A stretch of 64,000 bases of DNA from Cryobacterium sp. N22 (lineage in GTDB: Bacteria > Actinomycetota > Actinomycetes > Actinomycetales > Microbacteriaceae): assembly GCF_002929555.1 (NCBI RefSeq), contig NZ_PJJP01000036.1:1-64000 (forward strand). Reading direction: 5' to 3'. Shown in pieces: positions 22,191 through 30,811 of the stretch (the first letter of the stretch is position 1; every line of letters starts with the position of its first letter). The notes under the pieces were generated by a model. It was not told the DNA's origin and made no database searches. It saw only the letters and a list, made by a program, of their open reading frames with translations. The translations under genes and the position numbers were made by a program.

Positions 22191-22736
22191 CGCGGGGGCG
22201 GTTCCGGCGGCAGGCGCGCCGGACGCGACGCTGGTTCCCTGGCCGCCGGCGGGCAGCTGGGTGACCAGGGGAACCCCCGCGAGCAGGGCGTTGGGAACGA
22301 GGCCGGCGGCGCCGGCCGCTCCACCGCTGGCCGAGGTCGGTGCGCCGAGGACGGCACCGTCGGAGAGCTGGAGGTAGGCCGGGGTGGAGTTGCTGACCAT
22401 GCCGAGTGCCTCGGCGTTGGCTGCGAGGCTCTGCGGCGAGGACACCCGGATGAGATCTTCGCTGACGCTGTCGGCGGTGCGGCCGAGTTCGACCTGGCTG
22501 GCGCGCAGGGCCGAGATCTCATAGGCGCCCTGAGAGATCCCCACGCTCAGCAACAGCTGCGCCACGATGACGGCACCCACGCAGGCGACCGCCGACAGCG
22601 CGTAGACGACGCGAGGACGCGTGTGAGTGCTGGGGCTCACGATCTCGATGTGGCGGCGTTCGTCGGCGCCGGTGCGCTCGGTGAATTCGGGGCGCAGTGT
22701 CTCTGTGGTCAGCACCCGGGCCAGGTTGTCGCTCAT
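22146..22736 (-). CDS. ftsL: FtsL-like divisome membrane protein
   Basis: The protein has 196 residues with little sequence conservation. It is called FtsL-like from its place between rsmH and ftsI and its layout: a cytoplasmic N-terminus (1-42), one membrane helix at about 43-66, then a helical stretch of the FtsL/DivIC kind (67-110, [20 protein letters not shown]) and [11 protein letters not shown]. The last 80 residues are Ala/Gly/Pro/Thr rich and have no recognised fold. It overlaps the rsmH stop as ATGA. FtsL proteins bridge FtsQ and FtsW/FtsI; that role here is inferred from context. Confidence 0.75.
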   Translation of the reverse strand: MSDNLARVLTTETLRPEFTERTGADERRHIEIVSPSTHTRPRVVYALSAVACVGAVIVAQLLLSVGISQGAYEISALRASQVELGRTADSVSEDLIRVSSPQSLAANAEALGMVSNSTPAYLQLSDGAVLGAPTSASGGAAGAAGLVPNALLAGVPLVTQLPAGGQGTSVASGAPAAGTAPAAVTVADGLPSPTTR

Positions 22737-23797
22737 TCGGCTCTCCTTAGTCGTTCGGCGGCACGCAGGCGAACCGATGTTGCACGGGGGTTGATGGCTT
22801 TTTCATCCTCGGACGCCAGTTCGGCGCCCCGGATCAGCAGGGTGAACAGCGGTTTGTGTTCCGGGAGCTCCACGGGGAGGCCGGCAGGGGCGCTCGACTG
22901 CGACGCGGCGGCGAACATCCGCTTGACGATGCGGTCTTCGAGGGATTGGTAGGCCATCGAGACGATGCGGCCGCCGACGGCCACCGCCTCCATCGCGGCG
23001 GGGATGGCGCGTTCGAGGACGGCCAGTTCCTGGTTGACCTCGATGCGGAGCGCCTGGAAAACCCGCTTGGCGGGGTGACCCATGCGCTGCACGGCAACCG
23101 GAGTGACCTTGGTGATGACCTCGACAAGCTGGGCGGAGCGCACGAAGGGGGTCGTCGCCCTGGCGTCCACGATCGCCTTGGCGTAGCGGCCGGCGAGTTT
23201 CTCTTCGCCGTACTCCTGGAAGATGCGGCGCAGCTCGGACTCGCTGTAGTCGGCGAGAATGCGCTCGGCGGTGAGCGGCGACGTGCTGTCCATGCGCATG
23301 TCCAGCGGCGCATCCTTGGAGTAGGAGAAGCCGCGCTCGACCTGGTCGAGCTGCATGCTGGAGACGCCGAGGTCGAAGAGGATGCCCTGCACCTCGCTGA
23401 TGCCGAGGCCGGCCAGCGCGTCGAGGATGCCGTCATAAACGGTGTGTACGAGGTGGATGCGGTCCCGGAACGGCTTGAGGCGTTCCTCGGCGATGGCCAG
23501 CGCGTCGAGGTCGCGGTCCAGGCCCACCAGGGTGAGACCGGGGAACCGGGTCAGCATGGCTTCGGCGTGACCGCCCATGCCGAGGGTGGCGTCCACGAGG
23601 ATCGCGCCGGGCGCGGCCAGGACCGGGCCGAGCAGTTCGATGCTGCGCTCGAGCAGCACCGGGGTGTGGATCTCGCTGAGCTGCGGTCGTTCGACCGGGG
23701 CGGCGGGGGTTTTGTCGCTGTTCATCTCGTTGTTCGTGTCGTTGTTGTTGTTGTTGTTCATAGCTACCGGGGCCGGATCCTGAGGCCCGATCCCCAT
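22733..23797 (-). CDS. rsmH: 16S rRNA (cytosine-1402-N4)-methyltransferase
   Basis: RsmH (MraW) methylates N4 of C1402 in 16S rRNA using SAM. The core has [13 protein letters not shown], the SAM-binding [14 protein letters not shown], and the later [22 protein letters not shown] and LRIEVNQEL signatures. Three in-frame ATGs compete: 23797, 23761 and 23725. I give the first because AGGCGGAA stands before it, but 23725 gives the usual N-terminal length. Between them lie six Asn codons from a GTT/AAC triplet run, unusual for this protein. It is the first enzyme gene after mraZ. Confidence 0.93.
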   Translation of the reverse strand: MGIGPQDPAPVAMNNNNNNDTNNEMNSDKTPAAPVERPQLSEIHTPVLLERSIELLGPVLAAPGAILVDATLGMGGHAEAMLTRFPGLTLVGLDRDLDALAIAEERLKPFRDRIHLVHTVYDGILDALAGLGISEVQGILFDLGVSSMQLDQVERGFSYSKDAPLDMRMDSTSPLTAERILADYSESELRRIFQEYGEEKLAGRYAKAIVDARATTPFVRSAQLVEVITKVTPVAVQRMGHPAKRVFQALRIEVNQELAVLERAIPAAMEAVAVGGRIVSMAYQSLEDRIVKRMFAAASQSSAPAGLPVELPEHKPLFTLLIRGAELASEDEKAINPRATSVRLRAAERLRRAE

Positions 23798-23861
23798 CCG
23801 TTCCGCCTGGCACCGGGGAAGTGTGTCAGGAGGGCGACGGCTGGGAGTCGGGCACCAGGAG

Positions 23862-24293
23862 CTAGAAGAGTCCCGGAATCACCTCCTCCGTGATGTTGGC
23901 GAACGAGGCTTCCTGCTCGATGAGGTAGAGGTCCCACACCTCGGTGTCCCAGATCTCCACGCGGTTGCCCACGCCGATCACCGTGAGGTCGCGGCCCAGG
24001 CCCGCGTAGGCCCTGAGGTTGGCGGGGATGGTCACCCGGTTCTGCTTGTCGGGGGTTTCGGCGCTGGCTCCGGACAGGAAGACACGAAAGAAGTCGCGCC
24101 CCTCCTTGCTCGTGATGGGCGCCTGGCGGATCTTTTCGTGCACCTCATCGAAATCACGCGAGGTGAAGACGTACAGGCACCGTTCCTGGCCGCGCGTCAT
24201 GACGATGCCGGTCGAGAGTTCCTCGCGGAACTTGGCCGGCAGGATGACGCGTCCTTTTTCGTCGAGCTTGGGGGCATAGGTCCCGAGGAACAT
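23862..24293 (-). CDS. mraZ: Transcriptional regulator MraZ
   Basis: MraZ is an AbrB-like DNA-binding protein that forms rings and binds short repeats at the dcw promoter. The 143-residue protein has two SpoVT/AbrB-like halves, each with a family signature: [15 protein letters not shown] near residue 10 and [18 protein letters not shown] near 80. ATG 24293 has GAGGGG upstream. It is the first gene of the dcw operon, and three repeats matching known MraZ targets lie just upstream, so it probably controls its own operon. Confidence 0.96.
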   Translation of the reverse strand: MFLGTYAPKLDEKGRVILPAKFREELSTGIVMTRGQERCLYVFTSRDFDEVHEKIRQAPITSKEGRDFFRVFLSGASAETPDKQNRVTIPANLRAYAGLGRDLTVIGVGNRVEIWDTEVWDLYLIEQEASFANITEEVIPGLF

Positions 24294-24329
24294 TCATCAC
24301 CCCTCTCTTCCGGCCAAGGTCAGGTGTTG

Positions 24330-24354
24330 CTCCACTTTACTCCACTATCAACCA
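24330..24354 (-). promoter_or_regulatory. Three MraZ boxes, 10-bp period
   Basis: Read toward mraZ, the sequence has TGGTT, TGGAG and TGGAG, each separated by five bases, at plus-strand positions 24350-24354, 24340-24344 and 24330-24334. MraZ of other bacteria binds direct TGGNN repeats with five-base spacers, so this is a good candidate for the autoregulatory operator of the dcw operon. Confidence 0.75.
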
Positions 24355-24474
24355 CCGCGTCTGGAAAACGCGCGATATTGCTGCGAACTTGCCCAATTAT
24401 TCCCTGGAAACACTGGGAATCACAGGGTGGAGGAAAATCCCACATTTTGGGGCCCGTGGGGATGTTTCGGGCGC

Positions 24475-24503
24475 AAAAAAGGACCGACCTGGTGGCCGGT
24501 CCT
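24475..24503 (-). terminator. Rho-independent terminator after DUF3040 gene
   Basis: On the minus strand AGGACCG and CGGTCCT (24497-24503 and 24480-24486) form a stem around a 10-nt loop and are followed at once by TTTTTT (24480-24475). This is a textbook intrinsic terminator for the DUF3040 transcript, and it insulates the mraZ promoter. Confidence 0.8.
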
Positions 24504-24575
24504 GCGGGGTGACACGAAGTGGGCGAAAAGGGAGGGCTGGGGGTGGCGGGGGGACGAACGGCGGGGCCAATGCAG

Positions 24576-24606
24576 AACGCCCGCCGTCTGGGTGAGGGCG
24601 GGCGTT
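24576..24606 (-). terminator. Second hairpin after DUF3040 gene
   Basis: AACGCCCGCC (24576-24585) and GGCGGGCGTT (24597-24606) form a perfect 10-bp stem around 11 bases. It starts 20 bases after the DUF3040 stop codon. It has no U-tract but may act in tandem with the terminator at 24475-24503. Confidence 0.6.
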
Positions 24607-24626
24607 ACTGGTTGCTGGTTACTGGG

Positions 24627-25007
24627 TTACTGCTGGCCGTCCTGTCGGCGGTCCCAGCGATCGTTGAGCTTGTCCATGAAGCCCTGCTGGCTGCGTGCCT
24701 GAGCCGGACGGCGGGACTGCCCAGGCGACGGCCTCGTCGCCCGAGCCGTGCGGCCAGGTGTGATGGCCAGGAGCACACCACCGAACATGATGATGAATCC
24801 GACGATGCCCAGCCACAGCTGTTGCACCGCGACACCGGCGACAAGAGTCGCTATCCCGACGACGCCGGCGAGTACTCCGAGCACAATTGAACGGTAGTTG
24901 GGGCGAAGGCGGGTGCCTCCAACGCTCGCCACGAATTCGGCATCGTTGTGATAGAGACTGCGCTCCATCTCTTCGAGGAGTCGCTGCTCTTGTTCTGAAA
25001 GCGGCAT
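24627..25007 (-). CDS. DUF3040 membrane protein
   Basis: This is a 126-residue actinobacterial protein of unknown function. It starts with MPLSEQEQRLLEEMERSLY, the DUF3040 signature, and has two membrane helices at about 40-60 and 65-85. The C-terminus is basic and Gln rich. ATG 25007 has TTGGAGGAA upstream, and TAGAAT at 25047-25052 on the minus strand is a plausible -10 box. A DUF3040 gene stands near mraZ in mycobacteria as well (Rv2169c region), so a wall or division link is possible but unproven. Confidence 0.88.
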   Translation of the reverse strand: MPLSEQEQRLLEEMERSLYHNDAEFVASVGGTRLRPNYRSIVLGVLAGVVGIATLVAGVAVQQLWLGIVGFIIMFGGVLLAITPGRTARATRPSPGQSRRPAQARSQQGFMDKLNDRWDRRQDGQQ

Positions 25008-25068
25008 CTCATTCCTCCAATTGGGGATCGAGCGGATTAGACCCTAATTCTAGTCCCGCTGAGATGGC

Positions 25069-25074
25069 TAGGCT
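25069..25074 (+). promoter_or_regulatory. -10 box of idsA, probably leaderless
   Basis: TAGGCT fits the actinobacterial TANNNT -10 and ends exactly six bases before the GTG start of idsA. There is no Shine-Dalgarno sequence between them. Transcription is therefore expected to begin at or next to the start codon. Confidence 0.55.
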
Positions 25075-25080
25075 AGGCAG

Positions 25081-26202
25081 GTGACCCAAAGCACTCGACT
25101 GGTCGATCTGGTTCATTCTCGCATCGACGAATTCATCAATACGCGTGAGTCAATTGTGACGACCATCAGTAGCGACCTGGCTGTGCTGGTCGACTTCTCA
25201 CGGCAGTTTCTCAGCGGCGGAAAGCGCTTCCGGGCCCAGTTCGCGCACCTCGGCTGGCAGAGCGTTCCGGCCTCCCCCGGACACCCCGCAGCGGGCCCTT
25301 CCGCCGGCCGCCCCGGCGAGAACGCCGGCATCGTGTCCGTCGCCTCGGCGTTGGAGGTTTTCCACGCCGCGGCTCTCGTGCACGATGACATCATCGACAA
25401 TTCCGACACCCGCCGCGGTGCGCCATCCGCTCACCGCCGCTTCGAGAGCCTGCACGGCGCTGAAGGGTGGGCGGGCAGCCCCGGCGACTTCGGCCGGGCC
25501 TCGGCGATCCTGCTCGGCGACCTCCTGCTGGGCTGGAGCGACGAGCTTCTCGACGAGGGACTCGACGACGCCCCCGACCGGGCCAGCGCCCGCCGGGCCC
25601 GCCGTGAGTTCAACCTCATGCGCACCGAGGTCACGGCCGGCCAATACCTGGACATCCTCGAGGAACGCGCCTGGCTCACCCAGCCGGAGGCCGAACTCCT
25701 CGACCGCGCCGTTCGGGTGATCATCTTCAAGTCGGCGAAGTACAGCGTTCAGGCCCCGCTCGTGATCGGCGCCGCGCTCGCGGGAGCCACCGACGACCAG
25801 CTGGACACCCTGCGCGCGTTCGGCCTGCCGCTCGGCATCGCCTATCAGCTGCGGGACGACCTGCTCGGCGTCTTCGGGGACGCCGCCGTGACCGGAAAGC
25901 CCAGCGGGGACGATCTGCGGGAGGGCAAGCGCACCGTCTTGATCGCGCTGGCCAGGGAGCGCCTCGACACGTCCTCGCGGCACACCGTCGACAGGCTGCT
26001 CGGCCGGCCGGACCTGACCCCGGATCAGATCTCGTCGCTGCAACAGATCATCGTGGACAGCGGAGCCGTCGACAGGGTGGAGACCCTTATCCAGCAGAAC
26101 GTCGGTCAGGCGTTGGCGGTACTGGACGGTTCGGATGTGGCGGCCGGGGTCTCGGCAGAGCTGACCGACTTCGCCGGGACGGTGACGCGGCGCGTGTTCT
26201 AG
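25081..26202 (+). CDS. Isoprenyl diphosphate synthase (IdsA-type)
   Basis: It condenses isopentenyl diphosphate with allylic diphosphates to make longer prenyl diphosphates, probably geranylgeranyl diphosphate, for menaquinone or polyprenol. The 373-residue enzyme has the first Asp-rich motif DDIIDNSDTRRG (102-113) and the second, LRDDLLGVFGD, near 257-267. The chain-length-setting residues do not let me name the product with certainty. GTG 25081 has no ribosome site and a -10 box six bases away. A second enzyme of this class, crtE, is at 52748-53794. An Rv2175c-like gene follows, as after idsA2 in mycobacteria. Confidence 0.9.
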   Translation: MTQSTRLVDLVHSRIDEFINTRESIVTTISSDLAVLVDFSRQFLSGGKRFRAQFAHLGWQSVPASPGHPAAGPSAGRPGENAGIVSVASALEVFHAAALVHDDIIDNSDTRRGAPSAHRRFESLHGAEGWAGSPGDFGRASAILLGDLLLGWSDELLDEGLDDAPDRASARRARREFNLMRTEVTAGQYLDILEERAWLTQPEAELLDRAVRVIIFKSAKYSVQAPLVIGAALAGATDDQLDTLRAFGLPLGIAYQLRDDLLGVFGDAAVTGKPSGDDLREGKRTVLIALARERLDTSSRHTVDRLLGRPDLTPDQISSLQQIIVDSGAVDRVETLIQQNVGQALAVLDGSDVAAGVSAELTDFAGTVTRRVF

Positions 26203-26265
26203 CGTGCTCGGCGGCGCATGTTCTTGCGTCCTCAGCGGCGCGTCGCGTTGTCGGTCAGAGTTCGA

Positions 26266-26625
26266 TCAGGCCAGGGCCTGAGCGACGCGACGCACCTCGG
26301 CCTTGCGGCCGGCGAGAAGTGCGTCGATCGGGGGAACTCCGAGGCTGTCGTCCACCTCGAGCAGCCACTCCATGGCCTGGTCGTCGGTGAAGCCGTCGTC
26401 GGCGAGCACGATCAGGGTGCCGCGAAGTTCGCCGACCGGCGCGCCGTCACGGATGAAGGACGCCGGCACGCTGACCTTGCCGTCGCGGCGGACGGCCAGC
26501 AGGTGCTTGTCCTCGATGAGCTGCCGGACACGGCTGTGGCTGATGCCGAGGACCTCTACGAGGTCGGGAATGGCGAGCCAGTCTGAGTTGGACGCGGATG
26601 TTTGAACAGAAGACGAATCGGTCAC
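26266..26625 (-). CDS. Rv2175c-family DNA-binding protein
   Basis: This 119-residue protein has an N-terminal winged helix-turn-helix (about 15-60; LAIPDLVEVLGISHSRVRQLIEDKHL) and a C-terminal Rv2175c domain (GFTDDQAMEWLLEVDDSLGVPPIDALLAGRKAEVRRVAQAL, 77-118). In Mycobacterium tuberculosis Rv2175c binds DNA and is phosphorylated by the neighbouring kinase PknL, which blocks binding. A PASTA kinase gene lies close by here too, so the same regulatory pair is likely. The Ser/Thr-rich tail at 3-14 may hold the phosphosite. The start is GTG 26625. Confidence 0.88.
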   Translation of the reverse strand: MTDSSSVQTSASNSDWLAIPDLVEVLGISHSRVRQLIEDKHLLAVRRDGKVSVPASFIRDGAPVGELRGTLIVLADDGFTDDQAMEWLLEVDDSLGVPPIDALLAGRKAEVRRVAQALA

Positions 26626-26834
26626 CCGTCAATCTTCCCATGATTCGTCATCGCCGACAAACCCCCCTGGCGCGGCCGATTGGCCGGGCTGAGCGGCCTT
26701 TTTCGCCAATTCGCCAGACTTCCTGGGGCGTACCCGCGTGGTTAATTGACTCGGCATTCCATCTGTGTCAGCGTTGAGGACACGTCAGCTCTCACGGAGA
26801 TAGTTGTCGACGAGCAGTCAACGAGCGGAGCGTC

Positions 26835-28175
26835 ATGTCGGTTAGAGCCAGCAAGATCGAAACGGGCACGGTCCGACCGGACTCCCCCGTCGAGACGAGC
26901 TCAGCGCGGCACAGCCCGGCGCCGACCGGCATGCGTCGGTCCATCGGCGCCTTCGCCAGCATCCCCCTCGTTGTGGTGAGCACGCTCGCGATCGTGCTCA
27001 ACCTGGCGTCGCCGGCCCAGGCGGCCACCGCGCTCAAGAAGCCGCTGAAGAGCCGCACCACACTGCCGCAGGTCGCCGTCAAGCCGGTGCAGGCCGTGCA
27101 GCCGGCCGCGGCGACGCCCGCGCCCAGCCAGTACACCGTCGTCGACGGTGACACCATCAGCGCCATCGCCGGCAAGTTCGGCCTGTCGACGGCATCGGTC
27201 CTGGCCCTGAACGGTCTCGGCTGGTCCGCCGTGATCTTCCCCGGCCAGGTTCTCACCCTGTCGACGGCACCGATCGCTGTCGCCGCGACCCCGGCCTCCG
27301 TCGCGACCGAACTCACCAGGTACACCATCGCGTCCGGCGACACCCTCAGCGGCGTCGCAGCCGCCCACGGGGTGCCCACCGACGCCCTGTTCAGCGTGAA
27401 CGGCCTCGGCCGCAACAGCATCATCTTCCCCGGCCAGGTCATCGTGTTGCCCGCCTCCGGCTCCGCCGCCTCCCCCGCTGCCGCCGTCGCGACGGTCGCC
27501 GCGGCGACGGTCACGGCTTCGACGCCCGGCAGCCACACCGTGGTAGCCGGCGACACCGTGGACAAGGTCGCCACCGGCGCCGGTGTCTCGGTGCAGTCGA
27601 TCCTGGAAGCCAACGGCCTGGGCTACTCGAGCATCATCTACCCCGGCCAGGTGCTGGCCCTCCCCGCTCCCGAAGCCACCGGCTCCGCATCGGCAAGCAC
27701 CGCACCGGTCCTGAACGCGGTGCCCGCCGTGGTGATCACGCCCGCTCCGGCCCGCGGAACCGTCACTCCGCTCACCGCGGACATGGCCGCCAACGCCCGC
27801 CTCATCATCTCCATCGGCCGGGACGCCGGCGCCAGTGACGCCGCCCTGGTCGTGGCCCTGGCCGCCGCCGCACAGGAATCGGGCATGCGCAACATCGACT
27901 ACGGCGACCGCGACTCGCTCGGCCTCTTCCAGCAGCGCCCCAGTTCAGGCTGGGGAACCGAGGAGCAGGTCATGAACGCTGAGCGGGCCATCCGGGCCTT
28001 CTTCGGCGGATCGGTGAACCCGAACCCCGGCGTCACCCGCGGGCTGCTGGACATCACGGGCTGGGAGGCCATGACGGTGACTCAGGCTGCCCAGGCCGTG
28101 CAGCTTTCCGGGCACCCCGACCTGTACGCCAACTGGGAGGCTTCCGCCCGCAGTTGGCTCGCCGACCTCGGCTGA
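26835..28175 (+). CDS. Secreted triple-LysM protein with lysozyme-like C-terminus
   Basis: The protein has 446 residues. A long N-region ends in a membrane helix (about 38-58) and the signal cleavage-like SPAQA. Three LysM peptidoglycan-binding domains lie at about 99-142, 162-205 and 233-276, joined by Ala/Thr linkers. The C-terminal 318-446 has AAAQESGMRNIDYGDRDS and LGLFQQRPSSGWG, a lysozyme-like fold seen in actinobacterial cell-wall proteins; Glu348 is the likely catalytic acid. It should bind and perhaps cut peptidoglycan outside the cell, but cleavage is inferred. It sits between the Rv2175c-like gene and the PASTA kinase. Confidence 0.85.
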   Translation: MSVRASKIETGTVRPDSPVETSSARHSPAPTGMRRSIGAFASIPLVVVSTLAIVLNLASPAQAATALKKPLKSRTTLPQVAVKPVQAVQPAAATPAPSQYTVVDGDTISAIAGKFGLSTASVLALNGLGWSAVIFPGQVLTLSTAPIAVAATPASVATELTRYTIASGDTLSGVAAAHGVPTDALFSVNGLGRNSIIFPGQVIVLPASGSAASPAAAVATVAAATVTASTPGSHTVVAGDTVDKVATGAGVSVQSILEANGLGYSSIIYPGQVLALPAPEATGSASASTAPVLNAVPAVVITPAPARGTVTPLTADMAANARLIISIGRDAGASDAALVVALAAAAQESGMRNIDYGDRDSLGLFQQRPSSGWGTEEQVMNAERAIRAFFGGSVNPNPGVTRGLLDITGWEAMTVTQAAQAVQLSGHPDLYANWEASARSWLADLG

Positions 28176-28254
28176 AACCCGGGTTTGGGGTGTCAGTGAC
28201 CGAATCGTGTCCCGCCGCGCTGCGGGCGGTCCAGAGGAACGCCCGACTTTTCCG

Positions 28255-28260
28255 TAGACT
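28255..28260 (+). promoter_or_regulatory. -10 box of the PASTA kinase gene, probably leaderless
   Basis: TAGACT stands exactly six bases before the GTG start codon at 28267, with no Shine-Dalgarno sequence between. The same spacing is seen at idsA, the phosphatidyltransferase gene and the S4-protein gene. Confidence 0.6.
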
Positions 28261-28266
28261 CGTCGG

Positions 28267-30201
28267 GTGACCGAAAGCCCCACAGACCCCATGATCGGCC
28301 GTCTCATCGACGGCCGGTATCAGGTGCGCTCCCGGATCGCCCGCGGCGGTATGGCCACCGTGTACCTCGCCACCGACCTGCGCCTCGAGCGCCGGGTGGC
28401 GATCAAGATCATGCACGGCCACCTGGCCGACGACAATGCGTTCCGCAGCCGCTTCATTCAGGAGGCCCGCTCCGCGGCCCGACTGGCCCACCCCAACGTG
28501 GTGAACGTGTTCGACCAGGGCCAGGATGCCGATATCGCCTACCTGGTGATGGAGCACCTGCCCGGCATCACCCTGCGGGACCTGCTCAAGGACTACGGCC
28601 GGCTCACGCCCGAGCAGACCATGGACATCCTCGAGGCGGTGCTCTCCGGTCTCGCTGCCGCGCACAAGGCCGGGATCGTGCACCGGGACGTCAAGCCGGA
28701 GAACGTGTTGCTGGCCGACGACGGTCGCATCAAGATCGGCGACTTCGGGCTCGCCCGCGCCGTGAACAACAACACCGCCACCGGTCAGGCGCTGCTGGGC
28801 ACCGTGGCCTACCTCTCCCCCGAACTCGTCACCCGCGGCGTCGCCGACGCCCGCAGCGACATCTACGCGCTGGGGATCATGACCTACGAGATGCTCACGG
28901 GCGAGCAGCCGTACGTCGGTGAGGCTCCCATGCAGGTGGCCTACCAGCACGCCAACGACACCGTGCCGATGCCCAGCCTGGTCGCGCCCGGCGTTCCCAC
29001 CGAGCTCGACGAACTCGTGCTCTGGGCCACGGCCCGCGACCCTGAGGAGCGCCCCCGCGACGCCAGGGTGATGCTCGACCAGCTGCTCGACGTGGAAAAA
29101 CTCGTGCGACCCCCCGGCGAGACCGCCATGCAGGCGACCATGGTGCTCCCCCGGGGCATTGCGGCCGAATCGGCCGACGCCGAAACCCAAATTCTCGGCC
29201 GGAGCCCGTTGGCCGTCGCCACCGCCGGCGCACCCGCACCGGCCGGCGACCACGACGAGCCCGACAACACCGCTCAACTCGCGGGCAGCGCCACAAAGCG
29301 CCGCCGCCGTGGGTACTGGTTGTTCGCCCTGATCGTGTTTCTCGCCGCCCTGGCCGGAACCGCCGGCTGGTACTTCGGTGCCGGTCCGGGTTCGGAGATC
29401 CAGGTTCCGTCCCTGGTGTCGACGAGCCCGGAAGAGGCCACGGCGACGCTCGAAGAGCTCGGCCTCGTCGCCGCGCAGGGCACCGAATACAGCACCACGA
29501 TCCCGGCCGGGCTGATCGTCGGCACCGACCCCGGCGACGGGGCCCGGGTGCCCAAGGGCAGCACGGTCACCCTCAACGTCTCACAGGGACCCGCACCGAT
29601 CACGCTGCCGCCGCTGGCGGGTCTCAGCGCGGATGCCGCGTCCTCGGCCATCGCCGAGGCGAAGGCCGTTCCCGGGGCCATCGACGAGATCTTCAGCGGC
29701 GACGTCGAGGAGGGCCTGGTGATCTCGGCCAGCCGGGAGAGCGACGGCGGCGATGTCTCCGCGGGCGGTGACTACTTCGAGGGACTCAAGGTCAACCTCG
29801 TGGTGTCACTCGGAGCCATCCCCGACGTCGGCGGCGAGTCTCTCGACGACGCCATCGGCATCCTCGAAGACAAGGGCCTCGTCGCCACCTCGGGCGAGGA
29901 AACCTACAGCGACACCATCGCGGAGGGCGACGTCATCTCGGTGGCCGCCGCCGAGGAGGGCCCGATCCGGGCCGGCTCCACACTCATCCTCACGGTGTCC
30001 CGCGGCCCCGAGCCCGTTCCGGTGCCAAAGGTCATTGGCCTGACATGGTCCGAGGCACGACCTATTCTCGAGGAAGCCGGATTTAAGCCTGAGTATGACC
30101 TCTTGGCGAATCTTGCGCCTGGTCTGGTCAGGGTCTCTGCTGTGGACCCCGGCGAGGGGACGACTCACCCCAAGGGCACCAAAGTTAGCGTGAGTTTCTA
30201 G
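28267..30201 (+). CDS. PASTA-domain Ser/Thr protein kinase (PknL-like)
   Basis: A membrane receptor kinase of 644 residues. The kinase domain (about 14-280) has the glycine loop ARGGMATVYLA, Lys47 in AIKIM, HRDVKPEN (139-146) and DFG (159-161). A linker and one membrane helix (about 345-366) lead to four extracellular PASTA repeats, which bind muropeptides or lipid II in related kinases. By position next to an Rv2175c-like gene and a class II DAHP synthase it matches PknL; corynebacterial PknL also has PASTA repeats whereas the mycobacterial one lacks them. Likely targets include the Rv2175c-like protein and GarA. GTG 28267 lies six bases after a TANNNT box. Confidence 0.93.
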   Translation: MTESPTDPMIGRLIDGRYQVRSRIARGGMATVYLATDLRLERRVAIKIMHGHLADDNAFRSRFIQEARSAARLAHPNVVNVFDQGQDADIAYLVMEHLPGITLRDLLKDYGRLTPEQTMDILEAVLSGLAAAHKAGIVHRDVKPENVLLADDGRIKIGDFGLARAVNNNTATGQALLGTVAYLSPELVTRGVADARSDIYALGIMTYEMLTGEQPYVGEAPMQVAYQHANDTVPMPSLVAPGVPTELDELVLWATARDPEERPRDARVMLDQLLDVEKLVRPPGETAMQATMVLPRGIAAESADAETQILGRSPLAVATAGAPAPAGDHDEPDNTAQLAGSATKRRRRGYWLFALIVFLAALAGTAGWYFGAGPGSEIQVPSLVSTSPEEATATLEELGLVAAQGTEYSTTIPAGLIVGTDPGDGARVPKGSTVTLNVSQGPAPITLPPLAGLSADAASSAIAEAKAVPGAIDEIFSGDVEEGLVISASRESDGGDVSAGGDYFEGLKVNLVVSLGAIPDVGGESLDDAIGILEDKGLVATSGEETYSDTIAEGDVISVAAAEEGPIRAGSTLILTVSRGPEPVPVPKVIGLTWSEARPILEEAGFKPEYDLLANLAPGLVRVSAVDPGEGTTHPKGTKVSVSF

Positions 30202-30332
30202 CCCAGCCCGACATCCCGCAAACACTGGGAGCTCCATCGTTCGCCACGCTGGGGACGGACCAACGTCGTTGGTCGAGCCTGTCGAGACCTCGCAAGACGC
30301 TCACCAGCGCTGCCATAGGGCACGCCACTTAC

Positions 30333-30402
30333 TCGACCTGCGGGCGGGGCACGATCCGTAGGCAGGTCGTTGGGTCTCGACAAGCTCGACCAGCGGACGG
30401 GG
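30333..30402 (+). repeat. 70-bp direct repeat, copy 1
   Basis: It shares roughly 70% identity with 30583-30652 over its length. Conserved blocks are TCGACC at the start, GCGGGGCAC (GGGCGGGGCAC in both), and GGGTCTCGACA followed by GCTCGA. The right end contains the imperfect palindrome GGTCTCGACAAGCTCGACC. Confidence 0.7.
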
Positions 30403-30480
30403 AAACGATCCGGCAGCACGTCGGGGTCTACCTTGACAATCGCTGCACAGCGTCGACAAGCTCGACCAGCGCACCCGCCC

Positions 30481-30564
30481 GACGCGAGACCCCACGTTCC
30501 GGACGAGTTGCTCCGGTCTCAGGTAGCAGCTCGTCCGCAACAGGGCAACTGGGTGGCGCGGGTG
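30481..30564 (+). repeat. Hairpin-bearing repeat, copy 1
   Basis: It matches 30812-30893. The core CGGACGAGTTGCTCC (30500-30514) pairs with GTAGCAGCTCGTCCG (30523-30537) with few mismatches. It is followed by GGGCAACTGGGTGG, also shared with copy 2. Confidence 0.8.
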
Positions 30565-30582
30565 CGCGGCGACGCCACACGC

Positions 30583-30652
30583 TCGACCGACGGGCGGGGC
30601 ACAACACACTGGTACGTCGCGGGGTCTCGACACGCTCGATTAACGAGCGGGG
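30583..30652 (+). repeat. 70-bp direct repeat, copy 2
   Basis: Second copy of the unit at 30333-30402, same length and orientation, with about 70% identity. The centre differs most; the GGGCGGGGCAC and GGGTCTCGACA blocks are kept. Confidence 0.7.
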
Positions 30653-30732
30653 ACGTTCTAGAGGCCGCCGCACGTTGAGACCGTCCTCGTCGGTCAAGCC
30701 CGTCGCGGCGTCGGCAGGCGCGCCGTTCCTTC

Positions 30733-30793
30733 CGCGAACTGTGAGTTAAGCCCCGAAAACTCGCGCGTCCTGGTGCTTTTCTCACGGTTCGCG
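30733..30793. repeat. Decayed copy of a dispersed palindrome
   Basis: CGCGAACTGTGAG (30733-30745) pairs with CTCACGGTTCGCG (30781-30793) with one G-U pair. The left arm continues into AAGCCCCGAAA (30748-30758), as in the perfect palindrome at 42458-42518; 24 of the first 26 bases agree. The right inner arm has decayed. Confidence 0.75.
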
Positions 30794-30811
30794 GGATGCG
30801 CGAGGGCGCCA

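Larger units (their letters stand above)
24294..24626. other. Gene-free region upstream of mraZ
   Basis: These 333 bases between mraZ and the DUF3040 gene contain the MraZ boxes (24330-24354), the presumed dcw promoter, and two hairpins (24475-24503 and 24576-24606). No supportable coding region was seen on either strand. Confidence 0.8.

Noticed and set aside
26682-26703. GGCCG/CGGCC hairpin followed by TTTTT on the plus strand
   Set aside because: The stem is only 5 bp and no plus-strand gene ends there; it lies between divergent genes, so it is not called a terminator.
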